Below the pieces are notes generated by a model. That model saw only the letters and a list, made by a program, of their open reading frames with translations, was not told the DNA's origin and ran no database searches. From positions 95,512 through 159,511 of the forward strand of contig NZ_WTWY01000014.1 in assembly GCF_009870825.1 (NCBI RefSeq): a DNA stretch of 64,000 nt, given 5' to 3'. A program made the translations under genes and the position numbers. Below, piece by piece: positions 8,861 through 19,000 of this stretch (the stretch's first letter is position 1; each line of letters begins with the position of its first letter). Origin of the DNA: Paenibacillus sp. USDA918EY. GTDB taxonomy: Bacteria; Bacillota; Bacilli; Paenibacillales; Paenibacillaceae.

Positions 8861-9544
8861 ATGAAAATTACGTATTACGGTCATTCATGCGTGCTTGTGG
8901 AGGCGGAAGGGAAAAGGATCATTATCGACCCGTTCCTGACGGGGAATCCGGTTGCGACCGTTTCACCGAAGGATATTCGCGTGGACGCGGTGTTGTTGAC
9001 GCACGGCCACGGAGACCATTTTGGAGACTGCATCGAAATCGCAAAAGCAAATGCATGCCCGATCGTTGCCGTCTACGAATTGGCGGAGTACTGCAAAAGC
9101 CAGGGGGCCGAAGCGTACGGCATGAACATTGGCGGCAGTCATGTTTTTGACGGCTTCAAAGTCAAATTTACGCTGGCATTTCACAGTTCCTCGCTTGCGG
9201 TGGGTGATTCCTGGATTTACATGGGCGAACCCGGCGGCATTTTGCTGACGATCGGGGGCAAAACATTTTTCCATGCGGGCGATACCGGATTGTTTGGGGA
9301 CATGCGCCTGATCGGGGAGATGAACGACATCGACGCGGCGGCGCTTCCGATCGGGGACTCGTTGACCATGGGGCCCGAGGATGCGCTTGTGGCTGCGGAA
9401 TGGCTGCGCGCGGCTCACGTGCTTCCGGTGCATTACAATACGTTTGAAGGCATTCGGCAGGATGCTTCGTCGTTCTGCGACCGTTTGGGCGAAAAGGGCA
9501 TCCAGGGCCATCCGCTGAAGCCGGGCGAAAGCTTCGAAATCTAA
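8861..9544 (+). CDS. ytkL: UPF0173 metal-dependent hydrolase (YtkL family)
   Basis: 227 residues, a metallo-beta-lactamase fold. The zinc motif HxHxDH is THGHGDHFGD at residues 47-53, with later ligands in FHAGDTGLFGD and VLPVHYNTFE. The start is the ATG at 8861, 10 bases after AGGAGGT. Members are widespread in Firmicutes; the substrate is not established. A promoter-like pair just upstream suggests separate transcription from the SleB-like gene. Confidence 0.88.
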   Translation: MKITYYGHSCVLVEAEGKRIIIDPFLTGNPVATVSPKDIRVDAVLLTHGHGDHFGDCIEIAKANACPIVAVYELAEYCKSQGAEAYGMNIGGSHVFDGFKVKFTLAFHSSSLAVGDSWIYMGEPGGILLTIGGKTFFHAGDTGLFGDMRLIGEMNDIDAAALPIGDSLTMGPEDALVAAEWLRAAHVLPVHYNTFEGIRQDASSFCDRLGEKGIQGHPLKPGESFEI

Positions 9545-9639
9545 CCGGGGCAGCGGCGCGCTCATCTGACAAACACCTCGCGTTTTTCCGGGCATATACT
9601 GACACGGAAGTTAGCCTATAGGAAAGGCGGGAGCTCCCG

Positions 9640-10116
9640 ATGATGGACCGGACACCCGGAAGCGGCCCGATCGCCGTTCACGACCTGCAGCATCTCATTC
9701 AGGCCGAATATCGTTCGATGATTTACGCCCAGCGCATGATGCAGCTTGCGCCTCCGGAGCATCGAACGTATTTCAGCCGGCACGCAGAGATGAAGCGGAG
9801 GGAACGCCTTGCGGTTTGGGCAGGGTGGTATCATCGGTTGACGGCCTGTTATCCGGTGTTCAGCAAAGTCGAGCCGCCCAAGGACTACGCGGCAGGGCTT
9901 CGCGCTTCGATCGCGGATAGCCTTGACGCCGCCGATACGTATGCCTGGCTGTTGGACCGCGCCGATGAGCCGCAGCTCCAATGGCTGTTGCAGCGTGCCT
10001 TGAACGGGGAGACCCGCTGGGCCGTCCGGCTTCAATCGTTGTACTCCGGCTTATGGATGGAGGGCGGCGATTTTGCGGCAAGCAAAGGGCGGATCGGCGT
10101 CATCCGCAAACCGTAA
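9640..10116 (+). CDS. Ferritin-like-fold hypothetical protein
   Basis: 158 residues, predicted mostly helical. Acidic and histidine residues are spaced as in four-helix ferritin-like proteins: an EYRSMIYAQRMM helix, HAEMKRRE, then ADTYAWLLDRADEPQLQWLLQRALNGE. Whether the metal ligands are complete is unclear, so metal binding is only inferred. Two ATG codons (9640, 9643) follow GGAAAGGCGGG. It is followed by about 100 bases without a gene and then a terminator. I do not recognise a named family. Confidence 0.6.
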   Translation: MMDRTPGSGPIAVHDLQHLIQAEYRSMIYAQRMMQLAPPEHRTYFSRHAEMKRRERLAVWAGWYHRLTACYPVFSKVEPPKDYAAGLRASIADSLDAADTYAWLLDRADEPQLQWLLQRALNGETRWAVRLQSLYSGLWMEGGDFAASKGRIGVIRKP

Positions 10117-10220
10117 GCGGCGTCTAGAGGTACAGACTTTCGCGTTAATCCGGCGGGAGTAACCCTTAGGGAACGCCATGGTTTAAACCGTGCGCGTAAA
10201 ATGAACCTTATCGCCATCAT

Positions 10221-10260
10221 AAAACAGCTCTCTCCAAAAAGTATGGAGAGAGCTGTTTTT
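10221..10260. terminator. Strong bidirectional terminator
   Basis: Perfect 15-bp arms AAAACAGCTCTCTCC (10221-10235) and GGAGAGAGCTGTTTT (10245-10259), with A- and T-runs on both sides. It lies between the convergent ferritin-like and glycosyltransferase genes. Confidence 0.88.
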
Positions 10261-10316
10261 GCGTCCGAACTTGCGGGAGACATCCCCTATGTAATCTGTG
10301 CCCAAGCCTGCTTGCT

Positions 10317-11447
10317 TTATGACGATGTGTTCTGCTTCAGCCAGGCAAGCACCTGCTGCGCGCAATAAAACGGCTCTTTGCCGGGTCCGGATGCGGCGGA
10401 CGATTTCAGCCGGTCTTCTTCCACCTGCCGGTACTCCTCCGTCAGGCGGCGGCGCCAACGGCGCAGCACCTGAGGGGAAATCATTTCCGCGCTGCCCAGC
10501 TCGACGAAATATTGGCCGTTTTCCTCTTCCTGGCCGGGGATCGCTTCGTAAAAAAGCATCGGTATGCCTTTGGCCAGCCCTTCCGTACACGTCATGCCTC
10601 CTGGCTTCGTAATGAGCAGATCGGAGACGTCCATCCATTGGTCGATATGTTTCGTATACCCGAGCAGGCGGATATGCGGGTGATCGAGCTCCGGGCTGCT
10701 TTTCATCTTCTGCAGCAGCTTTTCGTTGCTTCCGGTGCAAAAAACCAGTTGAATGTCATCCGCCCACGACAGCAGCATGTTTATCATCTCTTTGTTAAAA
10801 GAAACGCCCCAGCCTCCGCTCATGATCAGCACCGTTGGCATCGGCTTCAGCCCCAGTTCTTGCCGCAGCCGCCCCTTGTCCCCGTGTTCCCAAAAACTCG
10901 GATGCACGGGAATGCCCGTCACCTGAACCGAATCGGCGGCGACGCCCCGGCGCAGGAGCAGGTCCCGGACTTTCGGCGTCGAGACGAGGTACTGGTTCAC
11001 CTCTTTGTTCACCCATGTGGCATGGACGTCATAGTCCGTGATCAGCGTAATCAGCGGGACGTGGATCCCTTGCCGTTTGAGGCGGGAGACCACCGCATTC
11101 GGGAAAGGATGCGTGCAAACGATCAGATCCGGCCGCAGCTGCTTCATCACCCGGGCCGCCTGCGTGTAAAAAATCCGGTGCAGCGCAAGCTTGGCGAGCC
11201 GGTTCAGCGATTTATCGTATTGTTTACGGTAGAGCATCCCGACCAGCCTGGGGCTGCTGCTGACCGTTTTACGGTATGCCGAGAGGATGAAGGGGCCCAT
11301 CTTGGGATTCAAAAAATTGCCGAGCTCTATGACGCGGCATTGCAGCCGGGGGTCGAGCTTCTTCATCCCGGCCGCCAGCGCGAAGGCTGCTTGCGTGTGA
11401 CCCGTGCCGAAACCTTCGGACAACAGCAGCACTCTCTTTTTCCGCAT
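10317..11447 (-). CDS. MGDG synthase / UgtP-like glycosyltransferase (GT28)
   Basis: 376 residues from the internal ATG that gives the N-terminus MRKKRVLLLSEGFGTGHTQAA; the frame runs on to 11489 without a clear site. This glycine-rich N-terminal loop, then ITDYDVHATWVN, and the C-terminal donor-binding block LLITKPGGMTCTEGLAKGIPM with PGQEEENGQYFVE match the MurG-like fold of diacylglycerol glucosyltransferases. The likely role is glycolipid synthesis on the inner membrane face from UDP-sugar and diacylglycerol. The neighbours do not help to specify the acceptor. Confidence 0.82.
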   Translation of the reverse strand: MRKKRVLLLSEGFGTGHTQAAFALAAGMKKLDPRLQCRVIELGNFLNPKMGPFILSAYRKTVSSSPRLVGMLYRKQYDKSLNRLAKLALHRIFYTQAARVMKQLRPDLIVCTHPFPNAVVSRLKRQGIHVPLITLITDYDVHATWVNKEVNQYLVSTPKVRDLLLRRGVAADSVQVTGIPVHPSFWEHGDKGRLRQELGLKPMPTVLIMSGGWGVSFNKEMINMLLSWADDIQLVFCTGSNEKLLQKMKSSPELDHPHIRLLGYTKHIDQWMDVSDLLITKPGGMTCTEGLAKGIPMLFYEAIPGQEEENGQYFVELGSAEMISPQVLRRWRRRLTEEYRQVEEDRLKSSAASGPGKEPFYCAQQVLAWLKQNTSS

Positions 11448-11577
11448 GTTTTCACCCACTTTTCCTTCCTCTATCTTACAGGAGGCCATCGCAAAAATCC
11501 ATAAAAGCCATGGATCGGCGGAGAAGCTACAATTCGCATGAAAGTTTGAAGAAAAAACAAAATGTTGATGGTAAGGG

Positions 11578-11626
11578 TTGCCAAATGACGCGCTCCGTGA
11601 TAAAGTAGAAAATGACCAATTGACCG
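11578..11626 (+). promoter_or_regulatory. Putative promoter and operator of the TetR gene
   Basis: TTGCCA at 11578-11583 and TAAAGT at 11601-11606 with a 17-base spacer. Just downstream, TGACCAATTGACCG at 11613-11626 is the reverse complement of a sequence found before the YhgE-like gene (shared 12-mer CGGTCAATTGGT). Its place at the expected transcription start fits autorepression by the TetR protein. Confidence 0.55.
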
Positions 11627-11685
11627 AAATGGAAATTCAGTCAGAAATCATGAACGACCATTCCCCACAGAAAGGGGGCGAGGGT

Positions 11686-12291
11686 ATGTCTGCGGTAGAT
11701 CGCCGAAAGCAAATCCTTCGAGCGGCAGCCCGATCTTTTGCTTTGTTTGGATATAAGGCGACGACGATGGACCAAGTGGCCAAAATCGCGAATGTCGGAA
11801 AAGGAACGATCTATACATTTTTTTCGAACAAAGAAGACCTGTTTGACGAAATTTTGTATAAGGTCATATTGGAAATGAAAATGCTGGCCGAGAGCCGGAT
11901 CGACAGAAACAGCACCTTTTTCGAAAACCTGTTCAGCGTCCTTGACGCTTTGCTGGAGTTCCGGGACGAACACGAGCTGTTCATCAAGCTTTCGCAGGAA
12001 GTGCGGGACGTCGGAACGCTTAAAGCAAAAGAAGGTCTTGCCACGCTGGAGCGCGTCATTTTGGATTACCTGGAGCGGGAGATCGCCATGGCTTTGGAGC
12101 GCAAAGAAATTTGCTCCTGCGATCCGCAAGTGGCGGCCTTTGTCATGTTCAAGCTGTACATTGCGCTTGCTTCCGATTTTAAGTACGTTCGCGAACCTCT
12201 CAGTCAGGTGGAAATCCATCATTATATCCGGATGTTTCTGGCGGATGGCCTCGCGAACCCAAACGCAAGACCGGTCAACATACCAAATTGA
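11686..12291 (+). CDS. TetR/AcrR family transcriptional regulator
   Basis: 201 residues from the ATG at 11686, which follows AAAGGGGGCGAGGGT. Longer starts (ATG 11629 or 11650, TTG 11578) are open, but the candidate operator at 11613-11626 argues that translation begins after it. The N-terminus RKQILRAAARSFALFGYK and the helix-turn-helix TTMDQVAKIANVGKGTIYTFF are typical; the rest is the ligand-binding helical domain. It lies 132 bases before the YhgE-like gene on the same strand and is probably its repressor. Confidence 0.88.
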   Translation: MSAVDRRKQILRAAARSFALFGYKATTMDQVAKIANVGKGTIYTFFSNKEDLFDEILYKVILEMKMLAESRIDRNSTFFENLFSVLDALLEFRDEHELFIKLSQEVRDVGTLKAKEGLATLERVILDYLEREIAMALERKEICSCDPQVAAFVMFKLYIALASDFKYVREPLSQVEIHHYIRMFLADGLANPNARPVNIPN

Positions 12292-12343
12292 GCATGCTTC
12301 CCCGCAAGCTGTCTGAACGGACGGCGGCGCAGAGGAAGTTTTT

Positions 12344-12385
12344 ATTGGTCATTGATTGACCAATTGATTAAAACGGTCAATTGGT
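12344..12385 (+). promoter_or_regulatory. Tandem TetR-type operator before the YhgE-like gene
   Basis: An inverted repeat ATTGGTC-N7-GACCAAT (12344-12364) is followed by CGGTCAATTGGT (12374-12385), which is shared in inverted orientation with the site at 11613-11626. TTGATT at 12364-12369 could be a -35 box within it. The repeated half-site is TTGACC/GGTCAA. Confidence 0.55.
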
Positions 12386-12423
12386 TTTAAAGATGAAATA
12401 AAGGTCTAAGGAGAGAAACAAAG

Positions 12424-14778
12424 ATGAGGTCATTATCAGTGTTTTTGAAAGATATGGCTGCGACGGTGCGCAACCGTAAACTGCTCATTTCGATGATCGC
12501 CGTCATTTGCATTCCGGTCATGTATGCGGGTTTGTTTCTGGGAGCTTTCTGGGATCCGTACGGCAAAATGGACCAGCTACCCGTAGCGGTCGTCAATAAC
12601 GACGCCGGCGCAAAATACGGGGACGAGGAGCTGCGGATCGGCGAAGAACTCGTTCAGGAATTGAAGAAGGGCAACGATTTTGGCTGGAAGTTCGTCAGCC
12701 ATGGCGAAGCGGAAAAAGGGATGGAGGAGAACCGTTATTACATGACGATCGTCATCCCCGAGGACTTTTCCTCCAAGGCCGCGACGGTCATGGAGGAACA
12801 TCCGCAGCCTTCGGAGATCATTTTCGAGCCGAACGAAGGGTTTAACTTTCTGGCATCCCAAATCGGGGGGACGGCCGTAAAAGAAATCAGGTCGAAAGTT
12901 TCCGAAAAAGTAACGGAGGCTTACTCCAAAAGCTTGTTCCAGCAAATCACCAAAGTAGCCGACGGGCTCGGGGAAGCCGGAAACGGCGCTTCCGAATTGT
13001 CCGACGGGGCGGTAAAACTGGATGAAGGCGCGGCTAAGCTGAAAGAAAACATGAGCAAAATGGTCGCGGGCGCCGTGAAGCTTCAGGAAGGCATCCGGCC
13101 GCTGGAAGACGGCGCGGGAGATTTGCAGAAGGGCGCAACGAGCTTGAAAGAAGGCTCGCAGCAGCTTTCCGGAGGGCTTGAGCAGCTGGCCACGGCGCAT
13201 AAGCAGTTGGAAAACGGCGTGTCGGCATCGCATCAAGGCGCCGTTCAGCTAAAAGAAGGGCTTCAAGCCTCCGAAGCCGGCAGTGCGCAGCTTCAGGCCG
13301 GACTGCAAAGCGCCGTGGACGGCAGCGGCAAACTTCAAGCAGGACTGGCGTCGACGCTTACCGGCAGCGGCAAGCTGAAGGATGGCTTGAAGCAATCGGA
13401 GGCCGGCAGCGCCAAATTGGCGGAAAGCATGAAAGCGGCCGAAGCCGGGGGAGCCAAAGTCGCGGCTGGCGCGCAAAGCGTAGCGCAAGGACTTCAGCAG
13501 CTGGCTCAAGGAAGCCCCGAGCTGGCCCAGAACCCGGCTTTCCAAAAGCTGATGGCAGCCAGCCAGGCGGTGGCCAAAGGCACCGAGGAGCTCCATCAAG
13601 GGCAAAAGCAATTGAGCGAAGGCGTATCCCAATTGCATCAATCGCAGCAGCAGCTCGCGAGCGGAGCGGGCGGCCTGCATGACGGGCTGCAGCAGCTTTC
13701 GGGCGGCGCGGCGCAGCTCGGCCAAGGCGCGGAACAGCTGACGGCCGGAATGGATCAGCTTCATCAATGGCAAAAGCAGCTTCTTCAAGGCGCGACGCAG
13801 CTGGAACAAGGGCAATCCAAGCTCGAAGCCGGCATGAAGCAATTTGGCGCGAAGCTTGGCGAAGCGGCGGGAGGCAGCAAGCAGCTTGCGAGCGGCGCCG
13901 CGCAAATCGCCGACGGCTCCGGCAAGCTGAAAGGCGGCATGAGCCAATTGGGCGGCGGCGTAGCGGCTATTGCCGACGGCTCCAAACAGCTGGATGACGG
14001 CGCGGGTCAATTGACGGAAGGGCTGGGCAAACTGAAGGACGGTTCCGGGGAACTGGCCTCCAAGCTGAACGAAGCGGCGGAGAAAAGCAGCGAAGTGAAA
14101 GCGGGGGACGAGAACTTTAAAATGTTCGCCGAACCTGTGCAAATTCAAGAGAAAAAGTTCTCTAAAGTTCCGAACTACGGAACGGGATTCTCGCCGTATT
14201 TTCTGTCTCTCGGATTGTTTGTCGGGGCGCTGATTTCGACCATCGTCATTCCGATGAGGGACAGTGCGGTGCTCGGCGCTTCCGGTTTCAACCGGTTCAT
14301 CAGCCGGACGTTGTCCTTCGTCTTGATGAGCATGCTGCAATCCTTGCTGGCGGCCCTCATCATTCTTTACGGGTTAAAGCTTGACGTGCAGAACGTACCG
14401 CTGTTCTACATGTTCACGTTTGTGACGAGCCTGTCCTTTATGTTCATGATCCAGGCCATCGTGACCTGGTTGGATCAGCCGGGACGTTTTGTCGTCATCG
14501 TTCTGCTGATCTTCCAATTGACCACCAGCGCAGGCACGTTCCCGCTGGAGCTTATTCCGGACTGGATGAAAGTCCTCAATCCGCTCCTGCCTATGACGTA
14601 CAGCGTGATCGGCTTCAAAGCGGTCGTATCCACAGGGGATTTCGCGGTGATGTGGCGGCAAACGGCCGTACTCGGCGCCGTGGGCATCGTCTTCCTCGGT
14701 CTGACGCTGGCCTACTTCTTGATCAAATCGCATAAAAGCATCCTCGATCAGCAGCAGTCGCCTTCCGTTTCGGCATAG
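12424..14778 (+). CDS. YhgE/Pip domain membrane protein (ABC-2 type)
   Basis: 784 residues. One transmembrane segment near residues 20-40 is followed by the YhgE block VAVVNNDAGAKYGDEELRIG. Residues of about 180-560 are a long helical repeat with the pattern G-A/S-x-x-L-x-x-G recurring dozens of times. The C-terminal 200 residues hold about five hydrophobic segments of the ABC-2 permease kind. In Lactococcus, Pip is a phage receptor; Bacillus YhgE relatives are linked to export or envelope functions. RBS AAGGAGAG lies before the ATG. It pairs with the upstream TetR gene and ends at a strong terminator. The exported substrate is unknown. Confidence 0.85.
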   Translation: MRSLSVFLKDMAATVRNRKLLISMIAVICIPVMYAGLFLGAFWDPYGKMDQLPVAVVNNDAGAKYGDEELRIGEELVQELKKGNDFGWKFVSHGEAEKGMEENRYYMTIVIPEDFSSKAATVMEEHPQPSEIIFEPNEGFNFLASQIGGTAVKEIRSKVSEKVTEAYSKSLFQQITKVADGLGEAGNGASELSDGAVKLDEGAAKLKENMSKMVAGAVKLQEGIRPLEDGAGDLQKGATSLKEGSQQLSGGLEQLATAHKQLENGVSASHQGAVQLKEGLQASEAGSAQLQAGLQSAVDGSGKLQAGLASTLTGSGKLKDGLKQSEAGSAKLAESMKAAEAGGAKVAAGAQSVAQGLQQLAQGSPELAQNPAFQKLMAASQAVAKGTEELHQGQKQLSEGVSQLHQSQQQLASGAGGLHDGLQQLSGGAAQLGQGAEQLTAGMDQLHQWQKQLLQGATQLEQGQSKLEAGMKQFGAKLGEAAGGSKQLASGAAQIADGSGKLKGGMSQLGGGVAAIADGSKQLDDGAGQLTEGLGKLKDGSGELASKLNEAAEKSSEVKAGDENFKMFAEPVQIQEKKFSKVPNYGTGFSPYFLSLGLFVGALISTIVIPMRDSAVLGASGFNRFISRTLSFVLMSMLQSLLAALIILYGLKLDVQNVPLFYMFTFVTSLSFMFMIQAIVTWLDQPGRFVVIVLLIFQLTTSAGTFPLELIPDWMKVLNPLLPMTYSVIGFKAVVSTGDFAVMWRQTAVLGAVGIVFLGLTLAYFLIKSHKSILDQQQSPSVSA

Positions 14779-14794
14779 GTAAACGGAGGCATTA

Positions 14795-14839
14795 AAAAAG
14801 GGTCGTTCCCAAAGTTTCATTCTGGGAACGACCCTTTTT
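14795..14839 (+). terminator. Rho-independent terminator after the YhgE-like gene
   Basis: Perfect arms around GGGTCGTTCCCA and TGGGAACGACCC, flanked by an A-run and TTTTTC. Confidence 0.88.
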
Positions 14840-15013
14840 CATTCCGGCGTTACGTTGAAATCATCGCTCAGATGGCGCGGGATTATTTCGCCGCAGGGAA
14901 AATAATCCCGTTTTGCTTGACAATATGAAGGGGATCATGCAATTTTACTGTTATCGAATATTGAATAGAGCGCGAGAAGCGGGAAATGGGGAAACACTCT
15001 GAAAGCAAATCGC

Positions 15014-15577
15014 ATGGAAGCATTTAGCGATGGCGTGCTGGCCATTATTATTACCATTATGGTTCTGGAATTCAAAGTGCCGGAGGGCCATGACTGGCAT
15101 GCGTTGGTCGGGCTTGGCCCGAAAATTCTCAGCTATATTTTTAGTTTCGTGTATATCGGCATCTATTGGAACAATCATCATCATCTGCTGCATATGGTCC
15201 GAACGATGAACGGCCGGTTGATGTGGCTGAACCTGCTGCTTCTCTTCTGGCTGTCCCTGGTGCCGTTTACGACGGCTTGGATGGGGGAAAGCCAATTTGC
15301 AGCCACGCCAACGGCGCTGTACGGGATTATTTTAATGGTAGCGGCGTTTTCGTACTGGCTGCTTCAGCGCGCCATTTTGAAACAGCATTCCGGCGATTCC
15401 TCATTCGTCGTCACGATGGGCAAAGACTGGAAGGGAAAATTATCTCCCTTGTTCTACTTGACCGCAGTCCTGACCGCCTATGTGAGTCCATGGCTGTCCG
15501 GCGTCTTCTTCGTGCTTGTCGCCGTGATCTGGTTCGTGCCGGATCAGCGGATCGAGCGTGCTTTGGGAAGCCGCTGA
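15014..15577 (+). CDS. TMEM175 family potassium channel-like protein (DUF1211)
   Basis: 187 residues with the selectivity motif region of bacterial TMEM175 at the very N-terminus (EAFSDGVLAIIITIMVLE), the block YWNNHHHLLHMV, and six hydrophobic segments in all. Bacterial members form tetrameric K+ leak channels. The ATG at 15014 has no clear binding site. Between the preceding in-frame stop and this ATG the only other start-like codon is CTG at 14999, behind TGGGGA, which would add five residues (LKANR, read as MKANR) resembling the usual N-terminus of the family. The start is therefore open. Confidence 0.8.
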   Translation: MEAFSDGVLAIIITIMVLEFKVPEGHDWHALVGLGPKILSYIFSFVYIGIYWNNHHHLLHMVRTMNGRLMWLNLLLLFWLSLVPFTTAWMGESQFAATPTALYGIILMVAAFSYWLLQRAILKQHSGDSSFVVTMGKDWKGKLSPLFYLTAVLTAYVSPWLSGVFFVLVAVIWFVPDQRIERALGSR

Positions 15578-15579
15578 CA

Positions 15580-15624
15580 AAAACTCTCCGAATCTCGCGC
15601 GCAGGCGGGCTCGGGGAGTTTTCT
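15580..15624 (+). terminator. Rho-independent terminator after the TMEM175-like gene
   Basis: AAAACTCTCCGA pairs with TCGGGGAGTTTT across a GC-rich loop, followed by TCTCTT. Confidence 0.7.
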
Positions 15625-16049
15625 CTTATCCGGGACGATATAGACCCTCCCTATTTATAATAGTAAAGAGTTGTGGCGCTGAATCTTTTTCAAGGATTCG
15701 TAAATAATCAAGGAAAATTCAGGGTGAATTTTGCATTATTATTCGGTAAAACTACTTTTTAATCAGAAAACGCTTTAATGCGGCGCTGCAAATCATTATT
15801 TATCGGGCTCATAAAAACTTTGAATTGCGCTGGTTTTGGCGCAGTGATAAAATAAAAAAACCAATTCTTGCTGAATAAATATCAATACCTTTCCCCATAG
15901 CAACAAGGTTGTCCGCTGTTGTAAGTTACCCCATTCCCCAATCATAGTCACTGTTTTGTTCTGTAGCCAATGATCGTCTCGATGTGGTGTTGTTTGCTGT
16001 ACCCGAAATGAAGTCATTATTCATTCTGAAGAAAGAAAGGTTGCTTTCC
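15625..16049 (+). promoter_or_regulatory. 425-base AT-rich leader region before gltB
   Basis: No gene seen; a 73-codon minus-strand frame here looks accidental. The region is notably AT-rich compared with its neighbours and holds a perfect inverted repeat AAAATTCA-ggg-TGAATTTT (15714-15732) and a smaller one, GAATC-N9-GATTC, just before it. It presumably contains the gltB promoter and regulator sites, but I cannot pick the boxes with confidence. Confidence 0.4.
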
Positions 16050-19000
16050 ATGAGACATACGGTACTTCCCCCTAAACAGGGACTCTACGATCCGCAGTTT
16101 GAAAAAGACGCCTGCGGCATGGGGTTTGTCGCTCACATCAAGGGCAGGGCTTCCCATGAAATCGTCGCCCAGGCGCTGACGATGCTGGAAAACATGGAGC
16201 ATCGGGGCGGCCAGGGCAGCGAACCGAATTCCGGTGACGGAGCCGGAATCATGCTGCAAATACCGCATCGTTTTTTTGCCGAAGAAGCGCAAAAAAACGG
16301 TTTCGAGCTTCCGGAGCCCGGGCAATACGGGGCCGGCATGCTGTTTCTTTCCCATGATGAAGCCGTTCGTGAGGCTCATGAGAGCCGGCTGATTCAGATC
16401 ATTAAAGAGGAAGGGCAGACGTTCCTCGGTTTCCGCGACGTGCCGACCTATGACGAAATGCTCGGCAAATCGGCCAAAGAAGCCAAGCCGTACGTACGCC
16501 AGGTGTTCATCGGCCGCAGCGCCGACCTGAAAGAGGATTTGGATTTCGAGCGCAAGCTGTACATCATCCGCAGACGCGCCGAGCGGGCGATCCGTTACGG
16601 CGGCACGCCTGAAGGGGAAACTTTCTACATTTCCAGCTTGTCCTGCCGGAAAATCGTATATAAAGGCATGCTGACGACCGCTCAAGTAGGCCAATTTTAC
16701 CTCGACCTGCAAAACGAATCGGTCGAAACGGCGATTGCGCTTGTTCACTCCCGTTTCAGCACCAACACGTTCCCGAGCTGGGAGCGCGCGCATCCGTACC
16801 GCTTCATGATCCACAACGGCGAAATCAACACGCTGCGCGGCAACGTGAACTGGATGCACGCCCGCCAATCGTTGTTCAAAAGCGAGCTTTTCGGCGGCGA
16901 CCTGGACAAGGTAAAGCCGATCATCAATCCGGACGGTTCGGATACGGCGATGTTCGACAATACGTTCGAATTCTTGTATCTAAGCGGCCGTTCCCTGCCG
17001 CATGTGGCGATGATGATGGTGCCCGAGCCTTGGAACAACCATGAAACGATGGACGAAACGAAAAAAGCGTTTTACGAATACCACAGCACCTTGATGGAGC
17101 CTTGGGACGGCCCGGCGGCAATGGCGTTTACGGACGGCGTGCAAATCGGCGCGATCCTCGACCGGAACGGCCTGAGACCTTCCCGCTATTACGTGACCAA
17201 AGACGACTTGATCGTCTTGTCCTCCGAAGCGGGGGTTCTCGACATCGCCCCGGAAAATGTGCTGTACAAAGACCGGCTGCGTCCGGGCAGAATGCTGCTT
17301 GTCGACACGAAGGAAGGGCGCATCGTGTCCGACGAGGAAGTCAAAGCGCAAATCGCTGCCGAGCAGCCTTACCGTCAGTGGCTCGACGAGCATTTGATCA
17401 ACCTCGATGAGCTTCCGGACGCGCCGGAGCTGCCGAATCCGAAACATGACAACGTGACGCAGCTGCAGCTGGCATTCGGCTATACGTTCGAAGAGCTGCG
17501 CAAAGTGCTGGAGCCGATGGCGGCCACCGGCATGGAGGCGCTCGCCTCGATGGGCTACGACGCCCCGCTGGCCGTGTTGTCCGACAAGCCGCAGCGTTTG
17601 TACAATTATTTCAAGCAAATGTTCGCGCAGGTGACGAACCCGCCGATCGACGCGATCCGCGAGGAAATCATTACGTCGACCGCGACGACGATCGGACCGG
17701 AACGCAACCTGCTTCATCCGGAGCCGGAAAGCTGCCGGCAGATCCGTCTGGAAACGCCGATCCTTTCCAACGAGGATTTCGCGAAAATCCGCCATGTGCA
17801 CCGTCCCGGCTTCAAGTCGATGACGATTCCGATCTTTTTTACGGCGGCGGACGGAGCCGAAGGCTTGCGCCAGGCGCTTGACGGGCTTTGCGAAGCGGCG
17901 GACCGCGTCATCGCCAAAGGCCATAACATCCTGATCCTCTCGGATCGGGGTGTAGACGCCGAAAATGCAGCGATCCCGGCCTTGCTGGCCGTATCCTGTC
18001 TGCATCATCACCTGATCCGCCAGGAAACGCGCACGAAGGTGAGCATCCTGCTCGAATCCGCCGAACCGCGCGAAGTGCATCATTATGCGCTCCTGCTCGG
18101 CTACGGCGTCAGCGCGGTCAACCCGTACCTCGCCTTCGAAACGCTTGACGACATGATCCGCCAAGGGCTGCTGCGCGGCGTAACGCATGAAAAAGCCGTC
18201 AAAAACTACATTAAAGCGGCGACGAAAAGCGTCGTGAAAATATTGTCCAAAATGGGTATTTCCACGATCCAGTCCTACCGCGGCGCACAAATCTTCGAAG
18301 CGGTCGGATTAAAAGAGGAATTCGTGGAGAAATACTTTACCAATACCCCGTCCCGCATCGGCGGCATCGGTCTGGAAGAAGTGGCGGCCGAAGCGCTCGC
18401 CCATCACAACCGCGCCTTTACGGATAAGGACGGCAACGATAAGGTGCTGGACTCCGGCGGCGAATACCAATGGCGAAAAGACGGGGAAGAGCATCTGTTT
18501 AATCCGCAAACGATCCACCTGCTGCAGCAGGCCGTACGCACCGGCGATTACCGGGTGTATAAAAAATACGCCAAGCTGGTGCAGGGCGAAAACGAGCAGC
18601 GGATGACGATCCGCTCCCTGCTGAAGCTGAAGCCGGTCGGACCTTCGGTGCCGCTGGAAGAGGTGGAGCCGGTCGAGTCCATCATGCGCCGCTTCAAAAC
18701 CGGGGCGATGTCCTTCGGTTCCATCAGCAAGGAAGCGCATGAAAGCTTGGCGATCGCCATGAACCGGATCGGCGGCAAAAGCAATACCGGCGAAGGCGGG
18801 GAGGATCCCGCGCGTTATATTCCGGATGCCAACGGCGATTCCCGCCGCAGCGCCATCAAGCAGGTGGCGTCGGGCCGGTTTGGCGTAACGTCGCACTATC
18901 TGGTCAACGCCGACGAAATCCAGATCAAAATGGCGCAGGGCGCCAAGCCTGGCGAAGGCGGGCAGCTGCCAGGACGCAAGGTATATCCGTGGGTAGCCGA

